NCBI RefSeq assembly: GCF_001045465.1
Contig: NZ_LFND01000004.1
Location: 248,001 to 312,000 of the forward strand
Direction: 5' to 3'
Length of the DNA: 64,000 nt
Source of the DNA: Chryseobacterium angstadtii
Lineage (GTDB): Bacteria; Bacteroidota; Bacteroidia; Flavobacteriales; Weeksellaceae
Shown: positions 39,512 through 49,635 of the stretch, piece by piece
Layout of the letters: the number at the start of each line of letters is the position of its first letter
Position numbering within the stretch: position 1 is the stretch's first letter
Notes under the pieces: model-generated
Seen by the model: only the letters and a program-made list of their open reading frames with translations
Told to the model about the DNA's origin: nothing
The model's database searches: none
Program-made: the position numbers and the translations under genes

Positions 39512-42367
39512 TTAAAAGCTAAGATTCGCTCTTACAAAAAGAAACCGTCCATTCATCCCAAACTGAGAAGTATTTCTGGAGTAAACAAACTGGTTTTGAT
39601 TGGTAAGATCCACAGGAACAGGATTCAACACGTAGGTCAAATTACCGGAACTATCCAGCGCCGGAGTCTTCACTACAGTTGGCCCGTAATTTTTATCGGG
39701 ATAAATATCGAATAAATTATTAGCCCCGATTGTCAGCCTGAAGCTGTTACTAAATTTAAATCCTACAGATAAATCCGTAATCACCTTTCCTCCCCAAACA
39801 GGGTGTTCCGTAGCAACTGCCTGCCCGTTGATGATTTCACCGCTTATAATGCCGTCTCCATTAGCATCCATCGCGTTAGGATCGGTAACTTTTCCGAAAT
39901 AGACATTCCTTAAAAGAATACTGAACCTACTGATCTCCAAAGCATTATTAAGAGAAGCCTTAAACCTCGGAACAGCCTCTTCAAGATATATTCTGCTAGA
40001 TTCTGAGTAATAACGGTTAATTTGTCCAGCCTTGATCAAAGCATCCGAACCATGAATATCTCCTACTCTATTCGTTCTGGATACCGTAACCGCCAAATCT
40101 GAATTTAAAGAGAATTTCTCAGAGAGTTTAGCCCGGTGAGAAATTACACCTTCCAAACCTTTGGTCTGGGTATCAATGGCATTGGCGAAAAATGTAGCAG
40201 CATTGGCATTGGCCTGGTCAAAAAGGACCTGAAGGTTTCTTTCCGGAGTTCCATCCGCATAGTTCCCAGAAGGTCTGGAAAACTGATCGGTAAGAACTAC
40301 CCTATTTTTGATTTTAATATAATATCCGTCAACGGTAAAAGTAAGATTAGCACTAGGAATTTTCGCTGTAAATCCTGCGGAAAAACTTGCTGACTCTTCC
40401 TGCTTCAACTGTGGAATTCCTAGAAGTCTCGCTGCCTCGGAATCATTTGAAAATGTACCCACTTCGAATGCTGTACCTCCTACAAACTGGGTAGCCGTAG
40501 CATTGAAATAAATCTGCTGCAAAGAAGGAGCTCTAAACCCTGTTGAATGGGCCGCTCTCAAATTAATCTGGTCCGTCAGTTTATACCGCGTAGCTATTTT
40601 ATAATTGAAAGTAGACCCAAAATCTGAATAATTCTCATACCGTAGCGCCGCACTTACAAGCCATTTATCGGTAACATCCAACTCTGTATCTACATAGGCA
40701 GCCACGGACTGTCTTCCTTTATTTAAAGCATTTTCAGGTCTGAATCCGGGAAACACCTGTGATCCTCCCGGTCTTGTATTTCCAAAGAAGTCTGTAGGTT
40801 TTAAAGCGCCAGCTGTTGTTGGCGTCTGGATTCTTCCATTAATATCATAAAGCGCCCATGAAGCTTCTTCTCCATTGGCAATTTTATATCGTTCAAATCT
40901 GGCTTCCCCACCAAAAGCCACGTTAAAACCTTTCAGCCAGTCGATTTTCGTATCAAAATCTGCATTGATGGTATTTTGAGAAAAGCTCAGCCCGCCTGCA
41001 TCAAATTCTGTTTTACCGGGATAAGACATGGATGCATTTGTTGTATTTTTAATGGTATAGTCAAAAGTATTACGTCCAAAAGTATTACTGATGTCGTAGT
41101 TTATTTTTCCTAATTTTCCTTTAATTCCTCCTGCAAAAGAAAGATCAATAACATCTGAAGCTATTTCAGGCAGGAAACCGTTCGGATACAATGCAGTAGA
41201 AGTTCTGCTCTGATTGGGTCTTCTGTAAAAGCCGGCTGCATTTCCGTCTCTGTAAGAAATTCCCCCAAAAGCATACCCTTTTACCGATGATGAAAGATCA
41301 AATTCCGAGTTCATAAAAAACTGGCCGGACGTTAATTTGGACTGTCCCACTCTCATATTAAAATCGTCCCGCGTGAGCTTTCTATAAGCCAGCTCATTTT
41401 CAGTAACATCATTTTTCAATAAATTCTGTAGCTGGGAAATCGTATTGGCGGCCTGAATATCAGCCTGCTGCTGTGCCGTAAAATATCCGACATTAGGCGC
41501 AAACTGATGAATAAGGTTGATGATCTGCTGTTGATTGGAAGTAGTATTGATATTTCCGTACAGTGAAGATATATTCACACCACTTTCCAAAGCTCTCTGT
41601 TCAATTGCGTTATAGCCATTAAAAATATCTCCGGTCGCTGCCTGAGCTCTTCTCGTATCGTCTCTGCTCAGTAAACTCCCCGTAAAATTGATAAATCCGT
41701 TGGTTCCGATTTTCGTTCCATAATTAAGATCTACCTGATATTTTCCGCCATCCCATCCTCCATGATGATCATTTGCTCCTTTTGAATTAAAAGCACCCGC
41801 TGTAATAGCGGCAGTAAATGCATTGGTATTTTTTTTCATGATCACATTGATCACTCCGGCGATAGCATCAGAACCGTATTGGGCGGAAGCTCCGTCTCTG
41901 AGCACTTCCAGTCTTTCAATCGCAAAGGCAGGAATAGCGTTCAGATCCGTACCCACAGAACCTCTTCCCGGTGATCCGTTGATATTGACCAAAGAAGAAG
42001 TATGCCTTCTTTTTCCGTTCAGAAGCACCAGAACCTGATCCGGACCCAGCCCCCTTAATTGAGCGGGATCCACATGATCTGTCCCGTCTGCCACCGTAGT
42101 TGAGTTGGAAGTAAAGGAAGGAGCCGCATAATTCAAAATTTGATTAAGATCTGTCTGCGGACTCAAAACTGACTGGGAACCAATATTAATAACATCTACC
42201 GGAACCGGAGTATCAGTAGCTACTCTGGCTTTGTTCCTTGAGCCAATCGTAATTTTCACTTCATCTACCTGATTTGTTTTTAATGAATCTTTGGTTTGTG
42301 CTGCCACATTTGCAGAAATAAAAAACAAGGCGCCTAACAGAACAATTTTTTGATTATTTTTTTTCAT
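39512..42367 (-). CDS. TonB-dependent outer membrane receptor
   Basis: A 951-residue receptor. Signal peptide about 1-23 (ending NVAA), a TonB-box-like VDEVKITIGSR, and a plug domain with DLNQILNYAAPSFTSN, AQLRGLGPDQVLVLLNGKRRH, GTDLNAIPAFAIERLEVLRDGASAQYGSDAIAGVINVI. The rest is a 22-strand barrel with RAAHSTGFRAPSLQQIY and ends ...LFVRANLSF with the C-terminal Phe. No SusD gene is next to it, so it is not a canonical polysaccharide locus; siderophore, vitamin or metal uptake is possible. Promoter box TATTTTTG at 42382-42389. Confidence 0.95.
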   Translation of the reverse strand: MKKNNQKIVLLGALFFISANVAAQTKDSLKTNQVDEVKITIGSRNKARVATDTPVPVDVINIGSQSVLSPQTDLNQILNYAAPSFTSNSTTVADGTDHVDPAQLRGLGPDQVLVLLNGKRRHTSSLVNINGSPGRGSVGTDLNAIPAFAIERLEVLRDGASAQYGSDAIAGVINVIMKKNTNAFTAAITAGAFNSKGANDHHGGWDGGKYQVDLNYGTKIGTNGFINFTGSLLSRDDTRRAQAATGDIFNGYNAIEQRALESGVNISSLYGNINTTSNQQQIINLIHQFAPNVGYFTAQQQADIQAANTISQLQNLLKNDVTENELAYRKLTRDDFNMRVGQSKLTSGQFFMNSEFDLSSSVKGYAFGGISYRDGNAAGFYRRPNQSRTSTALYPNGFLPEIASDVIDLSFAGGIKGKLGKINYDISNTFGRNTFDYTIKNTTNASMSYPGKTEFDAGGLSFSQNTINADFDTKIDWLKGFNVAFGGEARFERYKIANGEEASWALYDINGRIQTPTTAGALKPTDFFGNTRPGGSQVFPGFRPENALNKGRQSVAAYVDTELDVTDKWLVSAALRYENYSDFGSTFNYKIATRYKLTDQINLRAAHSTGFRAPSLQQIYFNATATQFVGGTAFEVGTFSNDSEAARLLGIPQLKQEESASFSAGFTAKIPSANLTFTVDGYYIKIKNRVVLTDQFSRPSGNYADGTPERNLQVLFDQANANAATFFANAIDTQTKGLEGVISHRAKLSEKFSLNSDLAVTVSRTNRVGDIHGSDALIKAGQINRYYSESSRIYLEEAVPRFKASLNNALEISRFSILLRNVYFGKVTDPNAMDANGDGIISGEIINGQAVATEHPVWGGKVITDLSVGFKFSNSFRLTIGANNLFDIYPDKNYGPTVVKTPALDSSGNLTYVLNPVPVDLTNQNQFVYSRNTSQFGMNGRFLFVRANLSF

Positions 42368-42381
42368 ATGTATTATTTATT

Positions 42382-42389
42382 CAAAAATA
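42382..42389 (-). promoter_or_regulatory. -7 promoter box of the TonB receptor gene
   Basis: TATTTTTG on the minus strand with a TTG 21 bases upstream, the best-matched promoter in the window. Short leader of about ten bases to the ATG at 42367. Confidence 0.7.
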
Positions 42390-42578
42390 GCAATTAACAT
42401 ATCAAAAACACAATAAAAATAATATTGTTTTAAAAATAAAACACAAAATAGCATGTTTTACACAATACTCAATAATATAATTTATTTTTTAAACATAAAC
42501 TCAATCTATCTGCATTCTTTGATTACTATGATAGATACAAACTCCTGTCAAATACAGATATTTTATTTAAAAATTATC

Positions 42579-42586
42579 TACTTTTG
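42579..42586 (+). promoter_or_regulatory. -7 promoter box of ggt
   Basis: TACTTTTG is a perfect TAnnTTTG box. It lies within the longest open frame that begins at 42453, so that frame's upstream part is not transcribed as coding; the ATG at 42603 is favoured. Confidence 0.7.
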
Positions 42587-42602
42587 CCCTAAACATAATC
42601 TT

Positions 42603-44291
42603 ATGAAGAGAGTATTTCTGGCTGTCGTGTTGATGGCATTTCATTTTTCACCTGCTCAGTTTACAGGTTTTAATATTATAAAAGAGGTCAAAGTAAAGAA
42701 TAAAGGAGTTGTGGTATCTGCCCATCCTCTCGCCAGTGAAGCCGGTGCAGAAATTATGAAAATGGGTGGAAATGCCTATGATGCTGTTGTAGCGACACAA
42801 TATGCACTTGCTGTAGTGTATCCTCAGGCCGGAAATATTGGTGGTGGCGGGTTTTTAGTAGGCGTAAAAAATAATGGTGAAAAATTCACGCTGGATTACA
42901 GAGAAACAGCACCGAAGAAAGCGTCAAGAGATATGTACGTCGACAAAAACGGAAAAGCCAACACAGATCTTTCCCAATATGGAAGACTTGCAGTAGGTAT
43001 ACCGGGAAGTATTGCCGGTTTTTTCGCTACGTTAAAACACTGTAATCTTCCGATGGACAAAATCATCCAGCCGGCTATTGATCTGGCGGAAAAAGGATTT
43101 GCCATTACTGAAATGGAAGCTGATATGCTGAACACGCATAAAGAAAAATTCCTGGCTCATAATAAATCTGCTATTGCTTTCGTAAAACATACTCCCTGGA
43201 AAGCAGGTGATATTTTGGTACAGAAAGAACTGGCTGCAACCCTGAAACTCATCCAGAAAATGGGAGCAAAAGGATTCTATGAAGGAAAAACAGCTGATCT
43301 TATGGTAGCCGAAATGAAAAAGGGCAATGGAATCATTACACTGGAAGATCTTAAAAATTATAAAGCTGCAGAAAGAAAACCTCTGGAGTTCGATTATAAA
43401 GGAAACCGCGTAGTTACCATGCCTCTCCCATCAAGCGGCGGTGTATTGCTTGCCCAAATGCTGACCATGGCAGGCTACGAAAACCTTGAAAAATACCAGC
43501 AGAACTCTACCGAAGCGGTACAAATCATGACAGAAGCAGAAAGAAGAGCTTATGCAGACAGAGCAGAATATATGGGTGATCCTGATTTTATTGAGGACAA
43601 AACAACCTATCTTACCTCGGATGCTTATTTAAAAAATCGATGGAAAAGTTTCAGTTTCAGCAAAGCAACTCCAAGTTCGGAAGTGGGAAAAATCATCAGC
43701 CAGCCGAATGAATCTACACAGACCACTCATATTTCGGTGATAGATAAAGACGGAAATACTGCCTCTGTAACCACTACCCTTAACGGATATTACGGAAGTA
43801 AAGTCGTTGTTTCAGGAGCCGGATTCTTTTTAAATAATGAAATGGATGATTTCTCCATTAAGCCAGGCGTTCCTAATATGTTTGGTGCGGTAGGCGGAGA
43901 AGCGAATTCTATACAGCCCAATAAAAGAATGCTTTCTTCCATGACTCCTACGATTCTGCTTAAAAACGGAAAACCTTACATGGTTGTAGGAACTCCCGGA
44001 GGAACCACCATCCCTACTTCCGTATATCAGTCTATTGTAAATGTGGTAGATTTTAAACTGAATGCAAATATCTCCGTGAATGCGCCTAAGTTTCATCACC
44101 AGTGGCTTCCAGAAAAAATTACAGTGGAAAACAATTTCCCTGAAAGCACAATCTCTGCTTTGAAAAGCAAAAATTACGTGATTGAAAAAATAAAATACAT
44201 CGGAAAAACAGAACTGATTCTGATGGATGATAACGGAAACATTCATGCTGTGGCAGACGGCCGCGGGGATGATTCTGTTGCTGTAGAATAG
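42603..44291 (+). CDS. ggt: Gamma-glutamyltransferase
   Basis: A 562-residue exported enzyme. Signal peptide about 1-19 (MKRVFLAVVLMAFHFSPAQ), then the Ntn-hydrolase proenzyme. The cleavage and catalytic Thr is at about residue 374 in TTHISVIDKDGNTASVT, the usual TTHxSV motif. The substrate-binding MPLPSSGGVLLAQML and TMPLPSSGG-like region precedes it, and VVGTPGGTTIPTSVYQ follows. It transfers or hydrolyses the gamma-glutamyl group of glutathione in the periplasm. I use ATG 42603; the frame open from 42453 has an upstream extension of non-conserved sequence and is interrupted by the promoter. Confidence 0.95.
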   Translation: MKRVFLAVVLMAFHFSPAQFTGFNIIKEVKVKNKGVVVSAHPLASEAGAEIMKMGGNAYDAVVATQYALAVVYPQAGNIGGGGFLVGVKNNGEKFTLDYRETAPKKASRDMYVDKNGKANTDLSQYGRLAVGIPGSIAGFFATLKHCNLPMDKIIQPAIDLAEKGFAITEMEADMLNTHKEKFLAHNKSAIAFVKHTPWKAGDILVQKELAATLKLIQKMGAKGFYEGKTADLMVAEMKKGNGIITLEDLKNYKAAERKPLEFDYKGNRVVTMPLPSSGGVLLAQMLTMAGYENLEKYQQNSTEAVQIMTEAERRAYADRAEYMGDPDFIEDKTTYLTSDAYLKNRWKSFSFSKATPSSEVGKIISQPNESTQTTHISVIDKDGNTASVTTTLNGYYGSKVVVSGAGFFLNNEMDDFSIKPGVPNMFGAVGGEANSIQPNKRMLSSMTPTILLKNGKPYMVVGTPGGTTIPTSVYQSIVNVVDFKLNANISVNAPKFHHQWLPEKITVENNFPESTISALKSKNYVIEKIKYIGKTELILMDDNGNIHAVADGRGDDSVAVE

Positions 44292-44475
44292 AAGTCAGGA
44301 AGCTAGAGACTGGAAGAAGGATTACCGGAAAGGAGCGGTAAAAATGAAGCTGGAAGTTAGAAGCTGCAAGAGGGAGGTTATTGAAACCCAGGCTCAGATT
44401 AATTTAACTGACTTTCGTCATGTTTTAAGATAAAAATTCTTAATTTTCCATCTTCAAAACATAAAAAAGAACTCT
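44292..44475. other. Spacer with degenerate GAAGCTGGAAG words
   Basis: 184 bases between ggt and the symporter gene, rich in GAAG/GGAAG words (44290-44390). No gene or clear terminator is seen; the -7-like TAATTTTC lies near 44443. Confidence 0.4.
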
Positions 44476-45756
44476 TTGAAAGCGAAAAAAATCTACAATC
44501 AGCTTTATTTCCAAGTGATTATTGCCATAGCGGCCGGTATACTTTTAGGAAGGTTTTATCCTGAATTGGGTGAAAAAATGAAACCGCTTGGAGACGGATT
44601 TATTAAACTGGTAAAAATGATCATCGCTCCGGTGATTTTCATTACCCTGACCTTAGGAATTGCTCATATGACCGATCTGAAAAAGGTAGGCCGTATCGCA
44701 GTAAAGGCAATGATTTACTTCTTTACTTTTTCCACGCTGGCATTAATTATCGGTCTGATTGTAGGGAATCTCTTACAGCCCGGTCATGGTTTAAATATTG
44801 ATCCGGCAAGCCTATCCGGTGACGTATCCCAGTATCAGCAAAAAGCTCACGATTCAACCCTGACAGGTTTTATCATGAATATCATTCCAGAAACGCTTTT
44901 CAGTCCGCTGGTGGGTGAAAATATACTTCAGGTTCTTTTGGTTGCCATTTTAATGGGTGTAGCCCTGGTTTTAACCAAAGAAAAAAGCCAGAAAGTAACC
45001 GATTTCCTACAGGATCTGTCTACTCCGGTCTTTAAGATTGTTCATATGCTGATGAAACTGGCTCCCATCGGGGCCTTTGGTGCCATGGCTTTTACCATTG
45101 GAAAATACGGACTTCATTCCGTTCTGAATCTGATATTTTTAGTAGGTACATTCTATATCACTTCTTTTCTTTTTGTGGTACTGATTTTGGGAGCAGTTGC
45201 CTGGTACAACGGATTCAGTATTTTTAAACTGATGTTTTATCTTAAAGAGGAACTTCTGTTGGTTTTAGGAACAAGTTCTTCGGAATCGGCACTTCCCGGG
45301 ATTATGGAAAAGCTGGAAAAAGCGGGTTGTTCAAGAGCTATTGTAGGACTCGTAGTTCCGACCGGATATTCTTTTAATCTGGACGGAACGAACATTTATA
45401 TGACGCTGGCTTCTCTTTTTATCGCTCAGGCACTGAATATTCATCTTCCGCTGGAAAAACAGCTGATGCTTCTTCTGGTGGCAATGTTAAGTTCAAAAGG
45501 AGCCGCAGGTGTAACCGGAGCCGGATTTGTGACCTTAGCTGCCACACTGGCCGTTGTTCCTGAAATCCCGATTGCAGGAATGACTTTGATTCTGGGAATT
45601 GACAAGTTTATGAGTGAGTGCAGAGCTTTAACCAACGTGATTGGGAATTCCGTAGCGACTGTTGTGGTAGCAAATTGGGAAAAGCAACTAGATAAAAAAC
45701 AACTGCAATATTGTCTGGATCATCCGGCTGAAATTGAAAAGAAACTGGAAGTTTGA
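44476..45756 (+). CDS. Dicarboxylate/amino acid:cation symporter (DAACS)
   Basis: A 426-residue inner-membrane symporter of the DctA/GltP family. Motifs are [48 protein letters not shown] (the serine-rich reentrant loop), [25 protein letters not shown] and [18 protein letters not shown], the NMDGT-like substrate signature being NLDGT. It probably imports C4-dicarboxylates or glutamate with sodium or protons. The start is a TTG at 44476; no ATG occurs before residue 35, and this start gives the normal N-terminal helix. Confidence 0.93.
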   Translation: MKAKKIYNQLYFQVIIAIAAGILLGRFYPELGEKMKPLGDGFIKLVKMIIAPVIFITLTLGIAHMTDLKKVGRIAVKAMIYFFTFSTLALIIGLIVGNLLQPGHGLNIDPASLSGDVSQYQQKAHDSTLTGFIMNIIPETLFSPLVGENILQVLLVAILMGVALVLTKEKSQKVTDFLQDLSTPVFKIVHMLMKLAPIGAFGAMAFTIGKYGLHSVLNLIFLVGTFYITSFLFVVLILGAVAWYNGFSIFKLMFYLKEELLLVLGTSSSESALPGIMEKLEKAGCSRAIVGLVVPTGYSFNLDGTNIYMTLASLFIAQALNIHLPLEKQLMLLLVAMLSSKGAAGVTGAGFVTLAATLAVVPEIPIAGMTLILGIDKFMSECRALTNVIGNSVATVVVANWEKQLDKKQLQYCLDHPAEIEKKLEV

Positions 45757-45868
45757 TGATTTCCAACAATAGCAGAGTAAAAAAACACCATTACAACACA
45801 TTAAAAATCAACAAACTAGCATCAAATTCTTTTTTTTTAGATATTATCAAAAGTAACGCAACCTCAAC

Positions 45869-46720
45869 TTACACTAATATATTCAGGCTGGCAGGTAAAA
45901 CTTTCACATGGATCGGTGATTTTATTTTATTAAACTCACCGTCAAGATGCCAGTTTTTGGTATTGACTTTAAATGAAATTTCTGAAACAGGAAGGTAAGT
46001 AACATACTCATCATCCTTCAGTCTTTTTGTAAACATTCTGAACGCAAAAAGTGCCGAATAGGTCAGCGGAAACTTTTTCACAAGAACCATATCTACCAAA
46101 CCATCACTTTTACTTGCCTGGGGAGCAATATAAGCCTTATTTCCAAACTGGCGGGTATTGGCAATGTTCAGCATCAGGTATTTTCCATTGTATTGCTGGT
46201 AGGCTTCATCAAAAAACTTCACCTTGATCGGTTTATAATTGAAAAAGGTTTTCAGTGAAACTTTAATGTAATTTTTGAATCCGCGGCTTGTTTTCTCGAA
46301 TTCTTTCACCACTTTTCCGTCAAAACCAGTTCCTGAAACATTGATGGAAAGTTGATCATTGACTGTGAAAGTATCTATTTTCCTGGATGATCTGGCTTTA
46401 ATTTTTTCCAAAAGCTCATCGAGGTTTTTGTTGAATTTAGTTTCATTCGAAAAACCATTCCCCGATCCCGCCGGAAATATGGCAAGAATTTTATCGGTAT
46501 GAATCAGGTTTCTGGCCACTGTTGAAATGGTTCCGTCGCCTCCGATGGCCACAAAAATATCCACTTTATCAAAACGCTCCTGAATAAATTCATCGGTCCC
46601 CGCTATAGAGTCCGAGATATAATATGAAGGGCGATCCACCTTCTTTTTTAACTCGTCGAGAAAAGGCTGGTAATTCTTTTTCGCCGAAAAAGGATTAATA
46701 ATAAAAGCTACTTTTTCCAT
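45869..46720 (-). CDS. Diacylglycerol kinase-like lipid kinase (YegS/BmrU family)
   Basis: A 283-residue soluble lipid kinase. The N-terminal MEKVAFIINPFSAKKN and FVAIGGDGTISTVARN with the GGDGT motif and AIFPAGSGNGFSNE are the DAGK catalytic signatures. The C-terminal domain has ISVNVSGTGFDGKVV-like and VTYLPVSEISF, with DGEF near the end. It phosphorylates diacylglycerol, sphingoid bases or related lipids. Start ATG 46720; the longer frame from 46759 reads through the terminator hairpin of the upstream gene. The -7 box ends five bases before the ATG, so the transcript is probably leaderless. Confidence 0.93.
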   Translation of the reverse strand: MEKVAFIINPFSAKKNYQPFLDELKKKVDRPSYYISDSIAGTDEFIQERFDKVDIFVAIGGDGTISTVARNLIHTDKILAIFPAGSGNGFSNETKFNKNLDELLEKIKARSSRKIDTFTVNDQLSINVSGTGFDGKVVKEFEKTSRGFKNYIKVSLKTFFNYKPIKVKFFDEAYQQYNGKYLMLNIANTRQFGNKAYIAPQASKSDGLVDMVLVKKFPLTYSALFAFRMFTKRLKDDEYVTYLPVSEISFKVNTKNWHLDGEFNKIKSPIHVKVLPASLNILV

Positions 46721-46725
46721 TACCG

Positions 46726-46733
46726 CAAAAATA
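46726..46733 (-). promoter_or_regulatory. -7 promoter box of the lipid kinase gene
   Basis: TATTTTTG on the minus strand, perfect TAnnTTTG. It is located three bases after the terminator stem of the upstream gene and five bases before the ATG at 46720. Confidence 0.75.
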
Positions 46734-46736
46734 GAA

Positions 46737-46760
46737 AATGCTTCCAAATCCGGAAGCATT
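46737..46760 (-). terminator. Terminator of the DUF3298 gene
   Basis: Nine-base arms AATGCTTCC and complement (46737-46745 and 46752-46760) with a six-base loop. Its T-rich tail runs into the -7 box of the next gene. Confidence 0.85.
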
Positions 46761-46764
46761 AATT

Positions 46765-47592
46765 TTACTTTATTTTCATTCTTTCTTTAAATTCGGTATT
46801 CAGGGTTCCTTTCAGTTCTTCCCATGAAACCGGAATAACGATATCTCCTGCCGCAAAAGCCGCAATTTCATATGGACTGTAGTGGAAGTAAAGGTTTTTC
46901 TCATCAAAATAAAAATTATCTGTAGCCGGAATGGTTTCCACCAAAAGCATTTCGGAATTTTTCACTTCTCCTTCACTATCGGTAGTCCCGCTTTTCACTT
47001 TATTGATATTCTTCATTAATAAGGTTTCAATCTTAGCTTTTGGCATGGATGTAATGTCTTTAAGCTCCAGCTTCCTGTTGTTTTTAAGATCAAAGACTCT
47101 TTCCGAAAATCCATAATTATCGTGAGCTCCGCCTTCATAAGCACTCTGTACATATTCTATATGCATATAATCGTTGGCAGTAGAGATCAGATTCATATGG
47201 GAACTTGTATACCAGCTCTGCGCATATGAAATACCGGAAATCCAGTCCTTACTGTCACTTTTCACAGATCTGAAGTAGGCATTTTTTTCGGAATCCAGAT
47301 AGGCTTCCAGTCCTTTTTTAGAAAAATCTTTGATACCCTGATCATGAAAATAGATGCTGTCCAGCAGTTTTTTATCTTTAAGAGTCGGGAAAACAAGCAG
47401 CTTAGAAGTGAAGCTCACCGTTAACGAATCTGCAATTTTTGATGAATCTTCTACTTTTACAGAGTCTACTGTCCATTTCTCAGGCTGGGTTATTTCTGTT
47501 TTACCGGAAGGGGCTGCTGTCTTTTCTCCTTTTTTACATGCCGAAAAGACAAAGAAAGAAGATACTGCCACAGCGGCAATCATATTTTTCAT
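46765..47592 (-). CDS. DUF3298/DUF4163 lipoprotein
   Basis: A 275-residue lipoprotein. The signal ends FFVFSAC with the lipobox Cys19. The mature part contains an N-terminal DUF4163-like region (about 60-150) and a C-terminal DUF3298-like region (VRPS-type barrel end with YFHYSPYEIAAFAAGDIVIPVSWEEL), a pattern seen in RsiV-like extracellular proteins. Function is unknown; some relatives bind lysozyme or cell-wall fragments, which I do not claim here. Start ATG 47592; the longer frame to 47625 adds an untypical N-terminus. A terminator lies between it and the DUF3857 operon. Confidence 0.8.
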   Translation of the reverse strand: MKNMIAAVAVSSFFVFSACKKGEKTAAPSGKTEITQPEKWTVDSVKVEDSSKIADSLTVSFTSKLLVFPTLKDKKLLDSIYFHDQGIKDFSKKGLEAYLDSEKNAYFRSVKSDSKDWISGISYAQSWYTSSHMNLISTANDYMHIEYVQSAYEGGAHDNYGFSERVFDLKNNRKLELKDITSMPKAKIETLLMKNINKVKSGTTDSEGEVKNSEMLLVETIPATDNFYFDEKNLYFHYSPYEIAAFAAGDIVIPVSWEELKGTLNTEFKERMKIK

Positions 47593-47616
47593 AATGCTAT
47601 TTTTGATTGTAAATAC

Positions 47617-47645
47617 AAAAACCATTCAAAAAATGAATGGTTTTT
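47617..47645 (-). terminator. Terminator of the DUF3857 operon
   Basis: Twelve-base arms AAAAACCATTCA and complement (47617-47628 and 47634-47645) with a five-base loop. It lies 50 bases past the stop of the 47695 gene on the minus strand. Confidence 0.85.
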
Positions 47646-47694
47646 ATAAAATTTACTATTTTTTAATAATACAAGGTAAAAAACAGTTTTTTTA

Positions 47695-49629
47695 TTACTT
47701 TTTGATCAGGCTAATGACCTGGTTTTCACTTTTCGAAGCGGTTTCCCAAATCTGCTTGAAGGCAGGATAATATTCTTTAGGATAATCTGGGCTGGCAATT
47801 TTCATGGTAGAAATCACCTCAAGTTTATTCCCTTTTTGCTCGGCAATATAGCTGTATTCTACTTCTTTATCCTGTGTAACGATCTTTTTACTTTTAGGCA
47901 TTGCTTCTATCACATATCCTTCCGGTATTTCTAAAGTTACTTTTTTCGTTTTAGTAATGGATGAAATGAAATCAATAGGGTATTTTCGTTCTTCCGTCTG
48001 ATCAAATTCATTGGAGTTTCTGCTTAAGAAAAGCATAGGATTGATGATCATCTTTTTCCCCACTCTATCAATCAGGTTATCTGAAGAGAATTTCATGGTA
48101 CTTTCAAAATCTCCGTTTTCCAGAATTTTACAATCAATTCCTGTAAAATCTATTGAAAAGTTTTCTTTGTACTGCTTTTTGTATTTCTCAGCATTTTCAT
48201 CGTAATTTTCTTTGGAAAACATGGCATAAGAACCGGTATCTTTATCAGAATAGGTTCCGGAAACGCTTCCGTCTTCATTAATTTTAGCTTCGGTGGTAAG
48301 ATAATTAAAGCTGGTTGTGGTATTCGCCATCTGCATTAAACTCGCTTTATCTTTTGCCATAAGAATTCCATACTGATTCCAGTCTCTTGGAGGAAGATTA
48401 TTCATTGAAGACTGTTTTGAGGTAGCATCATACAAATTAAAGCCGTCTTTTATTTTAACGGCAGCAACGACAAAATTCATGCTTACGATACTTGGAGACA
48501 CCATATTGATCAAACCGTTATCAACAGTAGAGATCACAAGTGGTTCTGCCTTTAATCCTGCCTCTCTGAGCATCATCACAAGGAAAAGATTGATTTCCGC
48601 CGCATTTCCTGTTTTGGTTTCTATGAGCTTTTTGATTCCTTCTTCGGTGTAAATTCCCCTGTCTTTGTTCCATGTAAATGTATTTTTTACATAATTAAAG
48701 ATGGCATCTGCTTTTTCAGCATCTGAACTCAATCCAGCTACCGCTGCAGGCATATTTTCTTTAGCCAGTTTCGATTTCCTCAGCTCTACTCCGAAATCTT
48801 CATCTTTATAAAGCTTTTCTTTTATTTCTTCCCAGGAAGAGGAATGCATTTTAAGCTGTCCGAAGTTAGAGGAATGAAGCTCTGCGCTTACTTTTGTACG
48901 GTAATTTCTGTCGTTTTTAACAAATTTCTCGGTTTTGAATCCTTTCAGATTTTCATACGCGAATCTGTAGGTCTTGAAAGGCATTCCATACATATTTTTC
49001 TCCTCTATCATTCTGTATTTGGGAAGCAGCGAACCTGTATAGTTCACGTTGTAAGCTATATAAGTAGGCGCATCCAGAACGTATTCGGTATATAAAGACG
49101 GGGTGTCGGATTCTATCAAAATCTCGGGTACAGCGTATAAAAACGGAGACAGCACTTCGTACTGGTATTCTATAACGGAACCATTTTTCACATTGGGAAA
49201 TGCAAATTTGGTAATAGTGGTATATTTACTTTCTTTACTTTTATATTTTGAACTTTTATCAACTTTTGTAGGTGCTGCCACGCCATTTTCAAGGTTGTAT
49301 ACAAAAGCTTTCATTTTATTCAATACCTCTTCATCTCCTTTTGAGTTTTTGTGCAGAGGGATTTCAAGATTCAACCAGTCTTCTGCTTTATCTTTATCGT
49401 AGACTTTTATTCTGTAAAAAACTTTTTTTCTCAGATCACCTGAAGAAGTGTCAACTCCGAAATGCACCGATTTATATAAGATCTCAACTGGTGCATTTTC
49501 ATCCAGTGTTGATTTTGTTTTCGTAAGATCCGCATTGTCAAATTTCGGAGGATCCAGAAATTCGTGCTTCTGACCATTTACACAGATCAAAATTCCGGAG
49601 CAGAAGGCTGTTAAAAATATTCTTTTCAT
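47695..49629 (-). CDS. DUF3857 protein with inactive transglutaminase-like domain
   Basis: A 644-residue exported protein: signal peptide about 1-20 (ending CVNG), a DUF3857 N-terminal domain (about 60-230), and a transglutaminase-like core (about 300-420). In the active paralogue upstream the core reads GDCKGLTNYMKTLLNEAG; here the aligned stretch is GNAAEINLFLVMMLREAG, so the catalytic Cys is Ala. The His region (SMNFVVAAVKIKDGFN) also lacks the His, while the Asp position (NLYDATS) is kept. It is therefore probably a non-catalytic binding protein. It follows the second DUF3857 gene by six bases. Confidence 0.83.
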   Translation of the reverse strand: MKRIFLTAFCSGILICVNGQKHEFLDPPKFDNADLTKTKSTLDENAPVEILYKSVHFGVDTSSGDLRKKVFYRIKVYDKDKAEDWLNLEIPLHKNSKGDEEVLNKMKAFVYNLENGVAAPTKVDKSSKYKSKESKYTTITKFAFPNVKNGSVIEYQYEVLSPFLYAVPEILIESDTPSLYTEYVLDAPTYIAYNVNYTGSLLPKYRMIEEKNMYGMPFKTYRFAYENLKGFKTEKFVKNDRNYRTKVSAELHSSNFGQLKMHSSSWEEIKEKLYKDEDFGVELRKSKLAKENMPAAVAGLSSDAEKADAIFNYVKNTFTWNKDRGIYTEEGIKKLIETKTGNAAEINLFLVMMLREAGLKAEPLVISTVDNGLINMVSPSIVSMNFVVAAVKIKDGFNLYDATSKQSSMNNLPPRDWNQYGILMAKDKASLMQMANTTTSFNYLTTEAKINEDGSVSGTYSDKDTGSYAMFSKENYDENAEKYKKQYKENFSIDFTGIDCKILENGDFESTMKFSSDNLIDRVGKKMIINPMLFLSRNSNEFDQTEERKYPIDFISSITKTKKVTLEIPEGYVIEAMPKSKKIVTQDKEVEYSYIAEQKGNKLEVISTMKIASPDYPKEYYPAFKQIWETASKSENQVISLIKK

Positions 49630-49635
49630 GTTTTT

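Noticed and set aside
39512..42367. Polysaccharide utilisation locus
   Set aside because: A TonB receptor is present but no SusD-like gene or glycoside hydrolase adjoins it.
42453..42602. 50-residue extension of gamma-glutamyltransferase
   Set aside because: It contains the -7 box TACTTTTG at 42579 and precedes a typical signal peptide; the ATG at 42603 is the better start.
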